Origin: Lentisphaerales bacterium
GTDB lineage: Bacteria; Verrucomicrobiota; Kiritimatiellia; JAUXFM01
Reading direction: 5' to 3'
Assembly (NCBI GenBank): GCA_030622955.1
Contig: JAUXFM010000007.1
Location: 1-45,044 of the forward strand
DNA length: 45,044 nt
In this document: piece by piece, positions 1 to 8,880 of the stretch
Numbering within the stretch: the first letter of the stretch is position 1
How the letters are laid out: each line of letters starts with the position of its first letter
Notes under the pieces: model-generated
Told to the model about the DNA's origin: nothing
What the model saw: only the letters and a program-made list of their open reading frames with translations
Database searches by the model: none
Made by a program: the position numbers and the translations under genes

Positions 1-437
1 GAAGACTCGGTCCAGTCTGAGCCTTCACACGTTCGGCCTTTCCGGCGCACACCCGCACCCCTCGACAAGCTCGGGGCCTCCGGCTGAAACAGAAGTTCTT
101 CTGTTCCCTTGGCCGACTCTCACGGGCCTGGGCGGTGAGTGAAATCAATCGTCGTGGGTGATGCTGGGGGTCGCTTCGCAAAGAGAAATAAGGAACGCCG
201 GACACGTCAAGCAGCTTCACGAACCGTCTGCTTGTTTAGCAGCAGGGGAACCCCCATGACCCTGTTCCCCTGGGCCGCAGGCTTCAAGCTTCCGGCCCTT
301 CGACAAGCTCAGTGTCCTCAGCATCAAGCATGCGGCCAACCCTTCCCCCATAGCCGGCACGAAAAAATGCAGAGACATTGTTCACGCCAGCCCCTTTTTC
401 GGGCTCGCTACGCTCGCGGGAACTAAGCAAGAACTAA

Positions 438-645
438 GGGGGCAGCCCTTAGAATAAAGAATAGGGATTGACTGGGAGTGTGGTGGTTGCTGTGTTGCTG
501 CGGCATGGCCAGACAGCTTGGAATTGAATATGCTGGTGCGATCTACCACGGGAAGCTCGTGGCGAGAATTAAAAAAGGATCTCGGTGTCTTACAGAGAAA
601 CTCGACGTGAAAAGCTTATTCTCTATTCTAAGGGCTGACCCCTAG
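438..645. mobile_element. Probable non-autonomous element bounded by ~25-bp inverted repeats
   Basis: Left arm ggggcagcccttagaataaagaata (from ~439) is the near reverse complement of right arm tattctctattctaagggctgacccc (~617-642); encloses the transposase remnant. Confidence 0.5.
505..645 (+). pseudogene. Remnant of a RAYT / IS200-like (Y1) transposase, internally deleted
   Basis: Small ORF MARQLGIEYAGAIYHGKLVARIKKGSRCLTEKLDVKSLFSILRADP*; the N-terminus matches the typical RAYT start (MARxLRIExxGAxYH) but the catalytic body is missing. Confidence 0.6.
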
Positions 646-655
646 GCCCCCCCCG

Positions 656-1651
656 CTATTCGGTATTCCTTAGCTGAGAAGCAGTGTGCCAGAATGCTGA
701 GGGCGGGATGAGCTGGTTGGCGATCCCGCGTTTTGCACAACTCCACGACATCTTGATGGGGTCGTGGTCGTCGCTGACGAGGCTCTGGCCCTGGAAGTAC
801 TCGATCACCACAAGGTGTTTGCCATCCTTCAGCTTGACAGGCATTGACTTGCGTGTGGCTTTGGGTGAGCTCTCCCAACAAGCATGCCAGTCATTGATGA
901 CCTTCTTGCCGTCAATTGTCATGCGGCAGCCATCGTCGGCCAGTATTCGGAAAGAGTATAGCGCGCCCTTGTCCTTCTTGGCCCCATCGTCATTGGCTTT
1001 GTTGATCGTGCCGTTCTCGACTTCAATGTTGATCCACCACTGTCCCATTGCCCTGCCACGCTTGTTGATGCGATCATTGTAGAGCTTGACGGTTATGGCT
1101 GGGCCGGTGATGTCGTATGTCAGAGAATTGAGAATGAGGAATGACTGTCCGTTGACTTTCAGGCTGTTCTGATTGCCATTACCTTTTGGTCTGATGTGCA
1201 CGCTTGTGACGGTTCCGGTGTAGCCCTGGTATGTCTTGGTCAGGAGATCCCTGGTAATCCTCGATCCGTCGGGCAGAATCATCTCGAATTCGCAGGTTGT
1301 GCTGTTGTTCGGGTTGATGTTGATATTGCCCTTGATCGAAGTGTTCTTACGGCAGGGCGATTTGATGTTCAGATAGCCGATCCATCTGACGCTGAACCAG
1401 CCCTTCTTGATGAAGAGATGATTGACAGTAGGTTCCACGCGACTGTACTTGTAGTCAGTGAAGGTCCAGTTCTTTGCGGAGTCAAGAGGCTTGCTGAGCT
1501 CATCAGGCCACTGGCCATCCCAGTTGGTGGGGTCTTCAAAGTAGTGGGCAACAAGACCTCGGCGCCATTTGGGGGCCGAATCAGCATCGTCGGCATGCAC
1601 TGTGCCGATGCAGATGAGCGTGGCTACTGCGAGTAGCATCAGTTGTTTCAT
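656..1651 (-). CDS. Secreted protein with C-terminal PA14-like domain
   Basis: Signal peptide MKQLMLLAVATLICIGTVHA; SFRILADDGCRMTIDGKKVINDW and later HLVVIEYFQG resemble PA14; AGGAGG about 8 nt before the ATG at 1651. Confidence 0.65.
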   Translation of the reverse strand: MKQLMLLAVATLICIGTVHADDADSAPKWRRGLVAHYFEDPTNWDGQWPDELSKPLDSAKNWTFTDYKYSRVEPTVNHLFIKKGWFSVRWIGYLNIKSPCRKNTSIKGNININPNNSTTCEFEMILPDGSRITRDLLTKTYQGYTGTVTSVHIRPKGNGNQNSLKVNGQSFLILNSLTYDITGPAITVKLYNDRINKRGRAMGQWWINIEVENGTINKANDDGAKKDKGALYSFRILADDGCRMTIDGKKVINDWHACWESSPKATRKSMPVKLKDGKHLVVIEYFQGQSLVSDDHDPIKMSWSCAKRGIANQLIPPSAFWHTASQLRNTE

Positions 1652-1668
1652 TCTTCGTCCTCCTGCGT

Positions 1669-2208
1669 TCATGCTTCTGGGAATGCGTCGACTGTTAATT
1701 GTGGTACACCATTGATGATATCCGTAACCGTGATCGGGGCGGAGCCTTCGAAGGGACGTAGCTCGCCATTGGTGATTACGAAGGCTGAACCAATTGCATA
1801 TTCAGCATGAGCTGCCGGTTCAACGAATTCGATCTCACGAGGTGTTGTCGCTGCTACTGTTACAGGATCAGGATCCTCCGATCTGGGATGATATATGATG
1901 GCGCAGGCAGCAAGGAGCAGGCATGCGGCCGTAGCAAGTAACGGGCGCATCCATACGATCCTGGCAATATGCGGTGGGACAAGCTCCTCATCGGGTAACC
2001 TGGCCAGCACTCTTGCAGCGAAACCTTCTCTCTGGGCGGGGGGGGGCAACGTGGTCTTGAGCGCACGGTCAAGCGCATCGGCCTTACCCAGCATAGTTCT
2101 GCAGGCGCTGCAGAGGCCAAGATGCTCCGTTATTTGTTCTTCGGTCGCTTGATCGAGAGAATCTTCCCTGAAAAGATCAAGGTATTCGTTAACGGTTTTG
2201 CAGTTCAT
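1669..2208 (-). CDS. Putative zinc-finger (zf-HC2) anti-sigma factor, single TM
   Basis: MNCKTVNEYL...EHLGLCSACRTML (HxxxCxxC) followed by TM segment LLATAACLLLAACAII. Confidence 0.65.
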   Translation of the reverse strand: MNCKTVNEYLDLFREDSLDQATEEQITEHLGLCSACRTMLGKADALDRALKTTLPPPAQREGFAARVLARLPDEELVPPHIARIVWMRPLLATAACLLLAACAIIYHPRSEDPDPVTVAATTPREIEFVEPAAHAEYAIGSAFVITNGELRPFEGSAPITVTDIINGVPQLTVDAFPEA

Positions 2209-2254
2209 TAGTCTTCCGCACAATCATGGGTCAACTCAGTTTATGAGATAGGTT

Positions 2255-2488
2255 CTAGTTGATTCCGGTTTCATCTACTGATCGGAACATGTCCTCTGAA
2301 GATGTGGAAATGGCGCTGTCGACATCGCCGGAATCGGCGCCAAGTTCTGCTGCTGCACCACCGACAAGTGTGCGCAATCTATCACCAAAGACGCCGAACA
2401 CGGCTATGGCTGCGAGTGCAATGATCACCACGATAATAATGTATTCCACCATTCCCTGGCCGCTCTTGCTGCGTTTGTTCAATTTCAT
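2255..2488 (-). CDS. Flp/class III-signal type pilin-like protein
   Basis: SKSGQGMVEYIIIVVIIALAAIAVFGVFGDRLR: prepilin-type G|QGMVEY cleavage motif plus hydrophobic helix. Confidence 0.7.
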   Translation of the reverse strand: MKLNKRSKSGQGMVEYIIIVVIIALAAIAVFGVFGDRLRTLVGGAAAELGADSGDVDSAISTSSEDMFRSVDETGIN

Positions 2489-2601
2489 ATTATCGCTCCT
2501 TCGTGTAGTTTCAATATCTGCGAGGGTTTCGCTCTGGCTCTGTTTGAAAATACGTGCCTGTCGGCAGGTGGAAGTTGCAACTATTTGGCAAAAAAATGCA
2601 T

Positions 2602-3114
2602 TTAGAGCCTTTTCCTGAGGAGGAGCCGGGCCCTGTGGACACTTGATCGTGCAGTCGACTCGTTGATTTCCAGCATTTGGGCGATTTCGGCATATTTCAG
2701 GCCTTCCACGTAGTGGAGGGTCAGTGGGATCCTGTATTTTTCGGGCAGATCGGCAACGAGTGACAGGAGTCTTACTGCCTTGTCATCGGGCCCGGTGGCA
2801 ACATCAGGTCCTACGGAAGGCTCTTCGTTCAATTGCTGGCCACGAGATTGTTTCCTGGTCGCCTCTCGGGCCACGTTGACGGTGATGCTGCACAGCCAGC
2901 TCACGAACAGCATGGGCTTCTTCAATTTTTGTAGATCTCGATATGCGCGGAAGAAGGTTTCCTGGGCGATATCCTCGACCTGCGTGGGATTTCGGCAATG
3001 TTGGAATGCCAGGCCGGCAACCATGTTCTGGTGCGCGGTGACAAGCTCACCGAAGGCGTTCCTGTCGCCACTGATTGTCGATGTCACAAGTTGCGCGACT
3101 TTGTCGTGATTCAT
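2602..3114 (-). CDS. ECF-type RNA polymerase sigma factor
   Basis: Region 2 DIAQETFFRAYRDLQKLKKP and region 4 LPEKYRIPLTLHYVEGLKYAEIAQMLEINESTARSSVHRARLLLRKRL. Confidence 0.88.
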   Translation of the reverse strand: MNHDKVAQLVTSTISGDRNAFGELVTAHQNMVAGLAFQHCRNPTQVEDIAQETFFRAYRDLQKLKKPMLFVSWLCSITVNVAREATRKQSRGQQLNEEPSVGPDVATGPDDKAVRLLSLVADLPEKYRIPLTLHYVEGLKYAEIAQMLEINESTARSSVHRARLLLRKRL

Positions 3115-4043
3115 TTGCCTTTGCCAACGAGCCTGGTGCCCTGGCGATCCACGCCAGTAATGAGGCTGGTGGATTTGATGTCGAATTGTTTCAGTGTTCT
3201 TACCATGGCGTCTTCGATCAGTCGTGCTTTTCGCGTGTCATCAGTAATGGCGAATACGGCCGGGCCCGATCCGGAAATGGTCATGCCATCAGCACCAGCT
3301 TCGATGGCGACCTGTTTGAGCTGATCGAAGCCCTTGATGAGCTTTGATCTTATGGGTTCGATCACCACATCCTGTAGGCTCCGGGCGAACAATCCATAGT
3401 TGTTTTTTGCCAGTGCGACAGAGATGAGGCAGGCATTGGCCATGTTGCTCACGAAATGTTGGGTAGGCACCTTACCCGGAATAATCCTTCGTGCATCACG
3501 GGTAAGGATGGTGATCTTCGGCACAACGAGCACTATCTTCATCTTGTCGATGTAGCCTATCCGGGTAACATCAAGGGGGACCGACGACCTTGTGACGGTC
3601 GCACCGCCGAGCAGTGCAGGTGCCGTGTTGTCAGCGAAGAATCCACCGGAGACAGCTTCTTCCGCCTTGGTGGACGGGAGTATCAAGTCCATCTTCGTCA
3701 GGCAGTTACCATACAGGTAGTTGGTTGCATATGCAGCTGCGGTGGCAGATGAAGCACTGGAACCCAGGCCGGATCCTGCAGGGACCTGTTTCTTCAGCTT
3801 CAATTCGACACCGCCTTTTGCGCCAATTAGTTTGAGCACTTCTGCTGCGGCGATACCTGCCGTGTTCTTCTTGGGGTCCTTGGGGAGTTTCGTTACGCTG
3901 TCGATTGAGCTGATTTTGATTCCGCGATCGATCTTGCGTGCGGACAAGGTGTCTCCCAAGCCCTTGACGGCCATGCCTAAGACGTCGAAACCAGGGCCTA
4001 TATTGCCAATTGTGGCCGGTGAGAATACCTTGATCCATTTCAT
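3111..4043 (-). CDS. thrB: Homoserine kinase
   Basis: GHMP kinase: FSPATIGNIGPGFDVLGMAV, VPAGSGLGSSASSATAAA, TISGSGPAVFAI; ATGA overlap with the upstream thrC. Confidence 0.9.
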   Translation of the reverse strand: MKWIKVFSPATIGNIGPGFDVLGMAVKGLGDTLSARKIDRGIKISSIDSVTKLPKDPKKNTAGIAAAEVLKLIGAKGGVELKLKKQVPAGSGLGSSASSATAAAYATNYLYGNCLTKMDLILPSTKAEEAVSGGFFADNTAPALLGGATVTRSSVPLDVTRIGYIDKMKIVLVVPKITILTRDARRIIPGKVPTQHFVSNMANACLISVALAKNNYGLFARSLQDVVIEPIRSKLIKGFDQLKQVAIEAGADGMTISGSGPAVFAITDDTRKARLIEDAMVRTLKQFDIKSTSLITGVDRQGTRLVGKGK

Positions 4044-5416
4044 GATCGCGATGCCTTTCGGAGCAGGTACTTCCTGAATTCGGAGTAACTGTTCCGCAGA
4101 TAGTCGGCTTTTCCCTTGCGCCTGTCCAGCACTTTTAGTGCGGGCGGAATTGGTGGAGTGATCTTGAGTTCTTTCTTTACGACCTCAGGAAATTTGTAGG
4201 GTGCTGCTGTTTCGATGGATATTGCCAGCATTTGTTGATGCGTGCTGAAGTAACGTTCAAGCGCGGTTATTCCGACCGCTCCGTGGGGTTCGAGCACCAC
4301 CCCGGATTCATTGTAGATCTTCTTGATGGTCTTGACGGTTTCTTTGTCGGTGACGGGGGTGGAAAAAAGGTTCCCGCGCATTTCAGAGAGCCTGGGACGC
4401 TTGTGGACCACACCGTCTTTATCCAGTGTTCCGCCGTACAGATCGAAGTAACGGGCAAGGTTGCTGGGGTTGCCCACGTTCATTGCGTTCGAAAGACATG
4501 CCTTCGCTGGCTCTACCTTTCTGTAAGAACCTGACTCCAGGAAGCGAGGGAACTCATCGTTCTCGTTGGTTGCGACGATGAGGCGTTTGACGGGTAGGCC
4601 CATGCGCCTGGCGATCTCGCAGCCGAGCGAGTTTCCGAAGTTGCCGGAAGGTACGCAGAAGACAACCGGCTCGAAGTTCCTGGCAGTGTTCGCATAGGAA
4701 TAGAAGTAGTAAACGATTTGAGGAAGGATGCGTCCGATGTTGATCGAGTTGGCGGAGGTCAGGTTGAGTGATGCCAGTTCCGGGTCGGTGAATGCTTGTT
4801 TTACGAGTTTCTGGCAATCATCGAATTTGCCAGACACGGCAATTGCCTGCACGTTTTTGCCGATTCTGTTGAGTTGTTTCTTCTGTATGGAAGTTACCTC
4901 GGATTTCGGATACAGCACGAAGACCCTGAATCCTTTAAGGCCACGGTATGCTTCTCCGATAGCGCTGCCTGTATCGCCTGATGTGGCCACGAGTATGGTG
5001 ATTTGCTTGTTTGCAGGCCGCAACAGTTCCATCAATCTCGCCATGAGCCGTGCGGCGAAATCCTTGAACGATGCGGTCGGGCCACGATCGAGTCGGACGA
5101 GGTGTGTTGTATCGTCTAATTGCTCGATCGGCACATCAAAATCGTAGGCACCTTTCGTAATCCGTTGCAGGGCCCGGGCTGATAGATCTGAAGAGATGAA
5201 CTTCCCTAGTATGGTGCAGGCTACACGATGGTACGGTTTGCCTTTAAGAGCCATGATCTCTTTGCGTGTGATCCTGGGGATTCGAGTAGGCATGAAAAGG
5301 CCTTTGTCGGGCGCCTGTCCCGTGAAAAGGGCATCGGCGAGCGAAACAGATTTGCCGAACCCCTGAATGTCACCTGTCTTCAGTTTTCTGTTCGTGCTGT
5401 AGTATCTTATTGCCAT
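4040..5416 (-). CDS. thrC: Threonine synthase
   Basis: MAIRYYSTNRK...PTASFKDFAARLMARLM (PLP lysine region), VATSGDTGSAIGEAYRGL; adjacent to thrB. Confidence 0.9.
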   Translation of the reverse strand: MAIRYYSTNRKLKTGDIQGFGKSVSLADALFTGQAPDKGLFMPTRIPRITRKEIMALKGKPYHRVACTILGKFISSDLSARALQRITKGAYDFDVPIEQLDDTTHLVRLDRGPTASFKDFAARLMARLMELLRPANKQITILVATSGDTGSAIGEAYRGLKGFRVFVLYPKSEVTSIQKKQLNRIGKNVQAIAVSGKFDDCQKLVKQAFTDPELASLNLTSANSINIGRILPQIVYYFYSYANTARNFEPVVFCVPSGNFGNSLGCEIARRMGLPVKRLIVATNENDEFPRFLESGSYRKVEPAKACLSNAMNVGNPSNLARYFDLYGGTLDKDGVVHKRPRLSEMRGNLFSTPVTDKETVKTIKKIYNESGVVLEPHGAVGITALERYFSTHQQMLAISIETAAPYKFPEVVKKELKITPPIPPALKVLDRRKGKADYLRNSYSEFRKYLLRKASRS

Positions 5417-5434
5417 TGTTTACCTGTCTCTTTT

Positions 5435-6460
5435 TTAATTCTGGGGTTCGATAATGATCTTGAGCGAGTTGCTGGTGCCAGCCATTAACCTAAATCCTTT
5501 TTCGGTATCTGCAAGACCAAAGCGGTGCGTGATGAGTGGATTAACGTTGATCTTCTTCTTGCCCAGGTAATCGAGTGCCTCTGCGAGGTCAATGGGAGCT
5601 GCGGCGTAGGAAGATGTCACGGTTATGGAATTTCGCCAGAATTCATTTATCGGGACGGGCAGGTCGGTGCCGGGCGCTGTCGTTGCAAAACACAAGACAG
5701 TGCCCGCTCGATCCACCGATCGCATAGCCTGCTGGAATGCAGGAAAGGCGCCAGTACAGACAATTACGCGATCTGCGCCTCGGCCATTGTTCTTTTCGCG
5801 CAGCACCGAAGGTACGTCTTCTCGAGCGTCAATTACGGCATGTGCGCCCAGGCTGGCAGCCATCTCCAGTTGGAACCTGTTGACATCCGTAGCAATGATT
5901 TGTTCAACACCGATGGCCCGTGCTGCAAGAATATGGAGGAGGCCGGATATTCCGCTGCCCAGTATCAGCAGGCTGTGCTCGGGCTTGAGGTCGATGCTGC
6001 GTTGTCCCCGCAGGACACAGCCGAGCGGTTCGACAAAGGTGCCTTCATCAAAGGACACTGAGCAAGGCAGAACAAAGGTTCCGGATTCAACGTTGATAGA
6101 CGGGATCCTTATGAATTCAGCGAAGCCGCCGGGGTCGAAGTTCGTGTGATGCAACGTGTCGCAAACGGTGTGGTTGCCCGCCAGGCAATAGCGACATCTG
6201 TTGCAGGGCACATGGTGCGATACAAATACCCGGTCGCCCACATTGAGGTCTTCTACGCCTTCCCCAATCTCTTCAACAATGCCTGATATTTCGTGGCCAA
6301 GTACGATGGGTGCTTTCTTGATGCGATACCATTCCAGCACATCGCTTCCGCAGATGCCGCTGGCGACAACTTTCACAAGGATCTCGCCCTTATCGATGGT
6401 GGGGCGTGGACGCTCCTCAAGGCGCACGTCATTGTTGTTGTAGTAGACTGCTGCTTTCAC
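5435..6460 (-). CDS. Zinc-dependent medium-chain alcohol dehydrogenase (sorbitol/threonine dehydrogenase-like)
   Basis: GICGSDVLEWY, GHEISGIVEEIGEGV, CNRCRYCLAGNHTVC structural zinc cysteines, NAD-binding LGSGISGLL. Confidence 0.85.
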   Translation of the reverse strand: MKAAVYYNNNDVRLEERPRPTIDKGEILVKVVASGICGSDVLEWYRIKKAPIVLGHEISGIVEEIGEGVEDLNVGDRVFVSHHVPCNRCRYCLAGNHTVCDTLHHTNFDPGGFAEFIRIPSINVESGTFVLPCSVSFDEGTFVEPLGCVLRGQRSIDLKPEHSLLILGSGISGLLHILAARAIGVEQIIATDVNRFQLEMAASLGAHAVIDAREDVPSVLREKNNGRGADRVIVCTGAFPAFQQAMRSVDRAGTVLCFATTAPGTDLPVPINEFWRNSITVTSSYAAAPIDLAEALDYLGKKKINVNPLITHRFGLADTEKGFRLMAGTSNSLKIIIEPQN

Positions 6461-6483
6461 TTTGAAGATCCGGTTTTCGTTGG

Positions 6484-6553
6484 TAGGTTGTGCTGCTCGC
6501 CTCGGCCGCCTGCCCGAGCTAGGCGGCCGGGCGATCTGCGCAAGCGCAACCTA
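6484..6553. repeat. 70-bp nested imperfect palindrome
   Basis: Outer TAGGTTGTGC/GCGCAACCTA (one wobble), middle TCGCC/GGCGA, inner CGGCCGCCT/AGGCGGCCG with 9-nt loop; about 24 base pairs. Confidence 0.85.
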
Positions 6554-7336
6554 AGTCCGTTCTTGCTCAAACACATCAATCGCTTCCTGCGGCGTTGCCT
6601 TCTCGTGGATCACTGCACGCAGAGCTTTCATCATTGCGACTGGCTGTTCGTGTTGCCACACATTTCTGCCCAGGTTGATGCCGATGGCGCCTTTTTGAAG
6701 TCCGTCATGTACGAACTCCATTACCTCAAGCTCGGTCTCGCACTGTGGGCCGCCGGCCATGACGACGGGTACAGGGCAACTTTCGGTGACCTTCTGGAAA
6801 TCTTCGCACCAGTAGGTCTTCACAACGCTTGCTCCGAGCTCAGCGCAGATCCTGCAGCAGAGCGCAAGGTAGCGGGCATCGCGTTTCTCAAGTTCCTTGC
6901 CGACGGCAGTGACCGCCATGACGGGGATCCCATAGTCCTCACACTCATTTACCATGGTCGACAGGTTGTCCATGGTTTCTCTTTCATATTCGCTACCGAT
7001 GAAGACTGACACGCCTACGGCGGCGACATTGAGCCGGATGATCTCATCGATTGAGGTCGTGAGCATTTCATTGGCCAGGTCCTCGCCGATCACGCTGGTA
7101 CAGCCTGACACGCGCAGGATGATCGGTGCAGGACAGCGGGTGTCAATGCAGCTTCGGAGGACGCCGCGTGTTACGAAGAGACCATCAGCGTGTTTGATGA
7201 GTGGCTTGATGGTTTCAGCCGGCTTCTCGAGGCAGCTCGTGGGCCCCAGGAAGTAGCCATGGTCTATGGGCAGGAAGAAGCATCTGCCGTCAGGTTTGAT
7301 AAGTTGATTCAGTCTGTTCTGTTTTCCCCAATCCAT
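6551..7336 (-). CDS. Class I aldolase family, LsrF-like (3-hydroxy-5-phosphonooxypentane-2,4-dione thiolase family)
   Basis: FFLPIDHGYFLGPTSCLEKP, TRGVLRS, FIGSEYE, PVPVVMAGGP, QPVAMMKALRAVIH closely resemble LsrF motifs. Confidence 0.72.
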   Translation of the reverse strand: MDWGKQNRLNQLIKPDGRCFFLPIDHGYFLGPTSCLEKPAETIKPLIKHADGLFVTRGVLRSCIDTRCPAPIILRVSGCTSVIGEDLANEMLTTSIDEIIRLNVAAVGVSVFIGSEYERETMDNLSTMVNECEDYGIPVMAVTAVGKELEKRDARYLALCCRICAELGASVVKTYWCEDFQKVTESCPVPVVMAGGPQCETELEVMEFVHDGLQKGAIGINLGRNVWQHEQPVAMMKALRAVIHEKATPQEAIDVFEQERT

Positions 7337-7444
7337 GTTTACCTCCTCATCAGAGTTCAGACAATTACGTATCAATTGTGATCCGGTGATTATGACCGAT
7401 AAGGTCACGATTTGGAACTGCAAAGTTCCGGGTGGATCTGCGGG

Positions 7445-7657
7445 CTATGCTGGCTTAACTATCAAGTAACCCTGTTTGATGAGCCAATGATGGAACTCGT
7501 AGGTCGAATGGATGCAGTCAGTTTTGCATTGTGCGCGAACCTTTTGGTATTCCTCTTCGTTCCCTTCAAGCTCGTTGAGCTGTAGCTGGATGGGGCAGCT
7601 GATGTCCTTGCAGAATTCGCGTCGTTGGTAGTCTACACAACCTTCAATTGAGTTCAT
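7445..7657 (-). CDS. Small cysteine-rich hypothetical protein
   Basis: 70 aa, MNSIEGCVDYQRREFCKDISCPIQ...CKTDCIHSTYEFHHWLIKQGYLIVKPA; GAAAGGAATGTGAATG before the start. Confidence 0.5.
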   Translation of the reverse strand: MNSIEGCVDYQRREFCKDISCPIQLQLNELEGNEEEYQKVRAQCKTDCIHSTYEFHHWLIKQGYLIVKPA

Positions 7658-7780
7658 TCACATTCCTTTCTTCTGAACCATGGTGATCGGTTGAAAAGAA
7701 GTTAGAGCAAGTTGGTGTTTGTCGGCAAGCAGGTTCTCCAGTAAGATCAGGTAGAATTGTTAGGATGGGATCCAGTTATC

Positions 7781-8353
7781 ATGAAGATTCTCGCAGTGTC
7801 ATGTTCGCCTCGAAAAGAGGGCAACACAGAAACAATGCTCAAGGAAGCAGCGCAGGGAGCCCTGTCGGCAGGTGCGGGAGTTGAATTTATTCGATTGCAG
7901 GATATGGCAATTGAACCTTGTCGGGAATGTATGGCCTGCAGCAGGACGGGAAGATGTGTCATAGATGATGATATGCAGGCTCTTCAACGGAAGCTGATAG
8001 AAATGGACGGCATCATAATGGCTGCCCCGATGTTCTTCATGGGCATACCCGCGCGTGGCAAAGCGTTTATTGACAGATGCCAGCCATTCTGGGCTGCAAA
8101 ATATGTTCTGAGCGAGAGTCTGGTGGCGGGCGGGAAGGAAGGTCGGAAAGGCCTGTTCCTTTCAGTTGGCGGCACGGAGTTCAAGCATCTCTTTGATGGT
8201 GCGTTGAAAGTTGTCAAATCGATGTTCTCGGTTATTGACGTGGAACACTGCGGAGACGTGTTATTGCGGAAAGTCGATGAGAAGGGCGATATTCTCAAGC
8301 ATCCCGATGTCATGGCAAAGTGCCGCGAGCTGGGCGCGGGGCTCGTCCGGTGA
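7781..8353 (+). CDS. Flavodoxin-like NAD(P)H-dependent FMN reductase family protein
   Basis: MKILAVSCSPRKEGNTETMLKEAAQGAL...EPCRECMACSRTGRCVIDDDMQ...GIIMAAPMFFMGIPARGKAFIDRCQPFW. Confidence 0.87.
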   Translation: MKILAVSCSPRKEGNTETMLKEAAQGALSAGAGVEFIRLQDMAIEPCRECMACSRTGRCVIDDDMQALQRKLIEMDGIIMAAPMFFMGIPARGKAFIDRCQPFWAAKYVLSESLVAGGKEGRKGLFLSVGGTEFKHLFDGALKVVKSMFSVIDVEHCGDVLLRKVDEKGDILKHPDVMAKCRELGAGLVR

Positions 8354-8880
8354 TATGCGGCCAGTGACCGGGAATCTGACATCAATCTGCAACTTGTTCC
8401 TTCGCAGCGGCGAGCGCGTAGGGGCGCGGTGTGAAGGAGAATCTGCCATCCGAAATCCCCAATGGAAAGCATTGTTGACAAACTGTTTACAGCGAGGGTG
8501 TCTTTGGATGTGCTGTTGAGCTGATGATGAATCCTGTAGAAACGTGTCAGATCGGGTAGTGGTGTCTCATAACTGTCTTGTCAGCGGGTCCGGCACCCGC
8601 AGGGCAGCGGCGCGGGAGCTGCAAGACCTTGGCACGCAACGCGTTGCAAATATATTAAAACTCTATTTCTATGCTATGAATTTGATCAGGTGGGGCGCAA
8701 ATGCAGATTGATAAGGCATTCTGACGGGACATCGGTGTAGGCTCTTTGTGAGAAAACTGGCGGCACAAAACATTGATTTCCAATAGTTTTCGCCTGTTCA
8801 CAACGCCGAAGATCAGGAATGGCACGAATCTAGCGTGAAGGAAGAGGTAACATTACAGGTTTAGGATGGGAGGTTGAACT

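Noticed and set aside
139-426. 95-aa ORF at the window start
   Set aside because: Low-complexity, overlaps several inverted repeats, no recognisable domain.
2520-2545. Sigma54 promoter for the pilin gene
   Set aside because: Minus strand GGCACGTATTTTCAA matches the -24 block, but the -12 GC is missing.
8603-8660. Possible small RNA or tRNA-like structures (GCGGGT-CCGGC-ACCCGC, CAACGCGTTG)
   Set aside because: Only short isolated stems; no cloverleaf or conserved RNA motif recognised.
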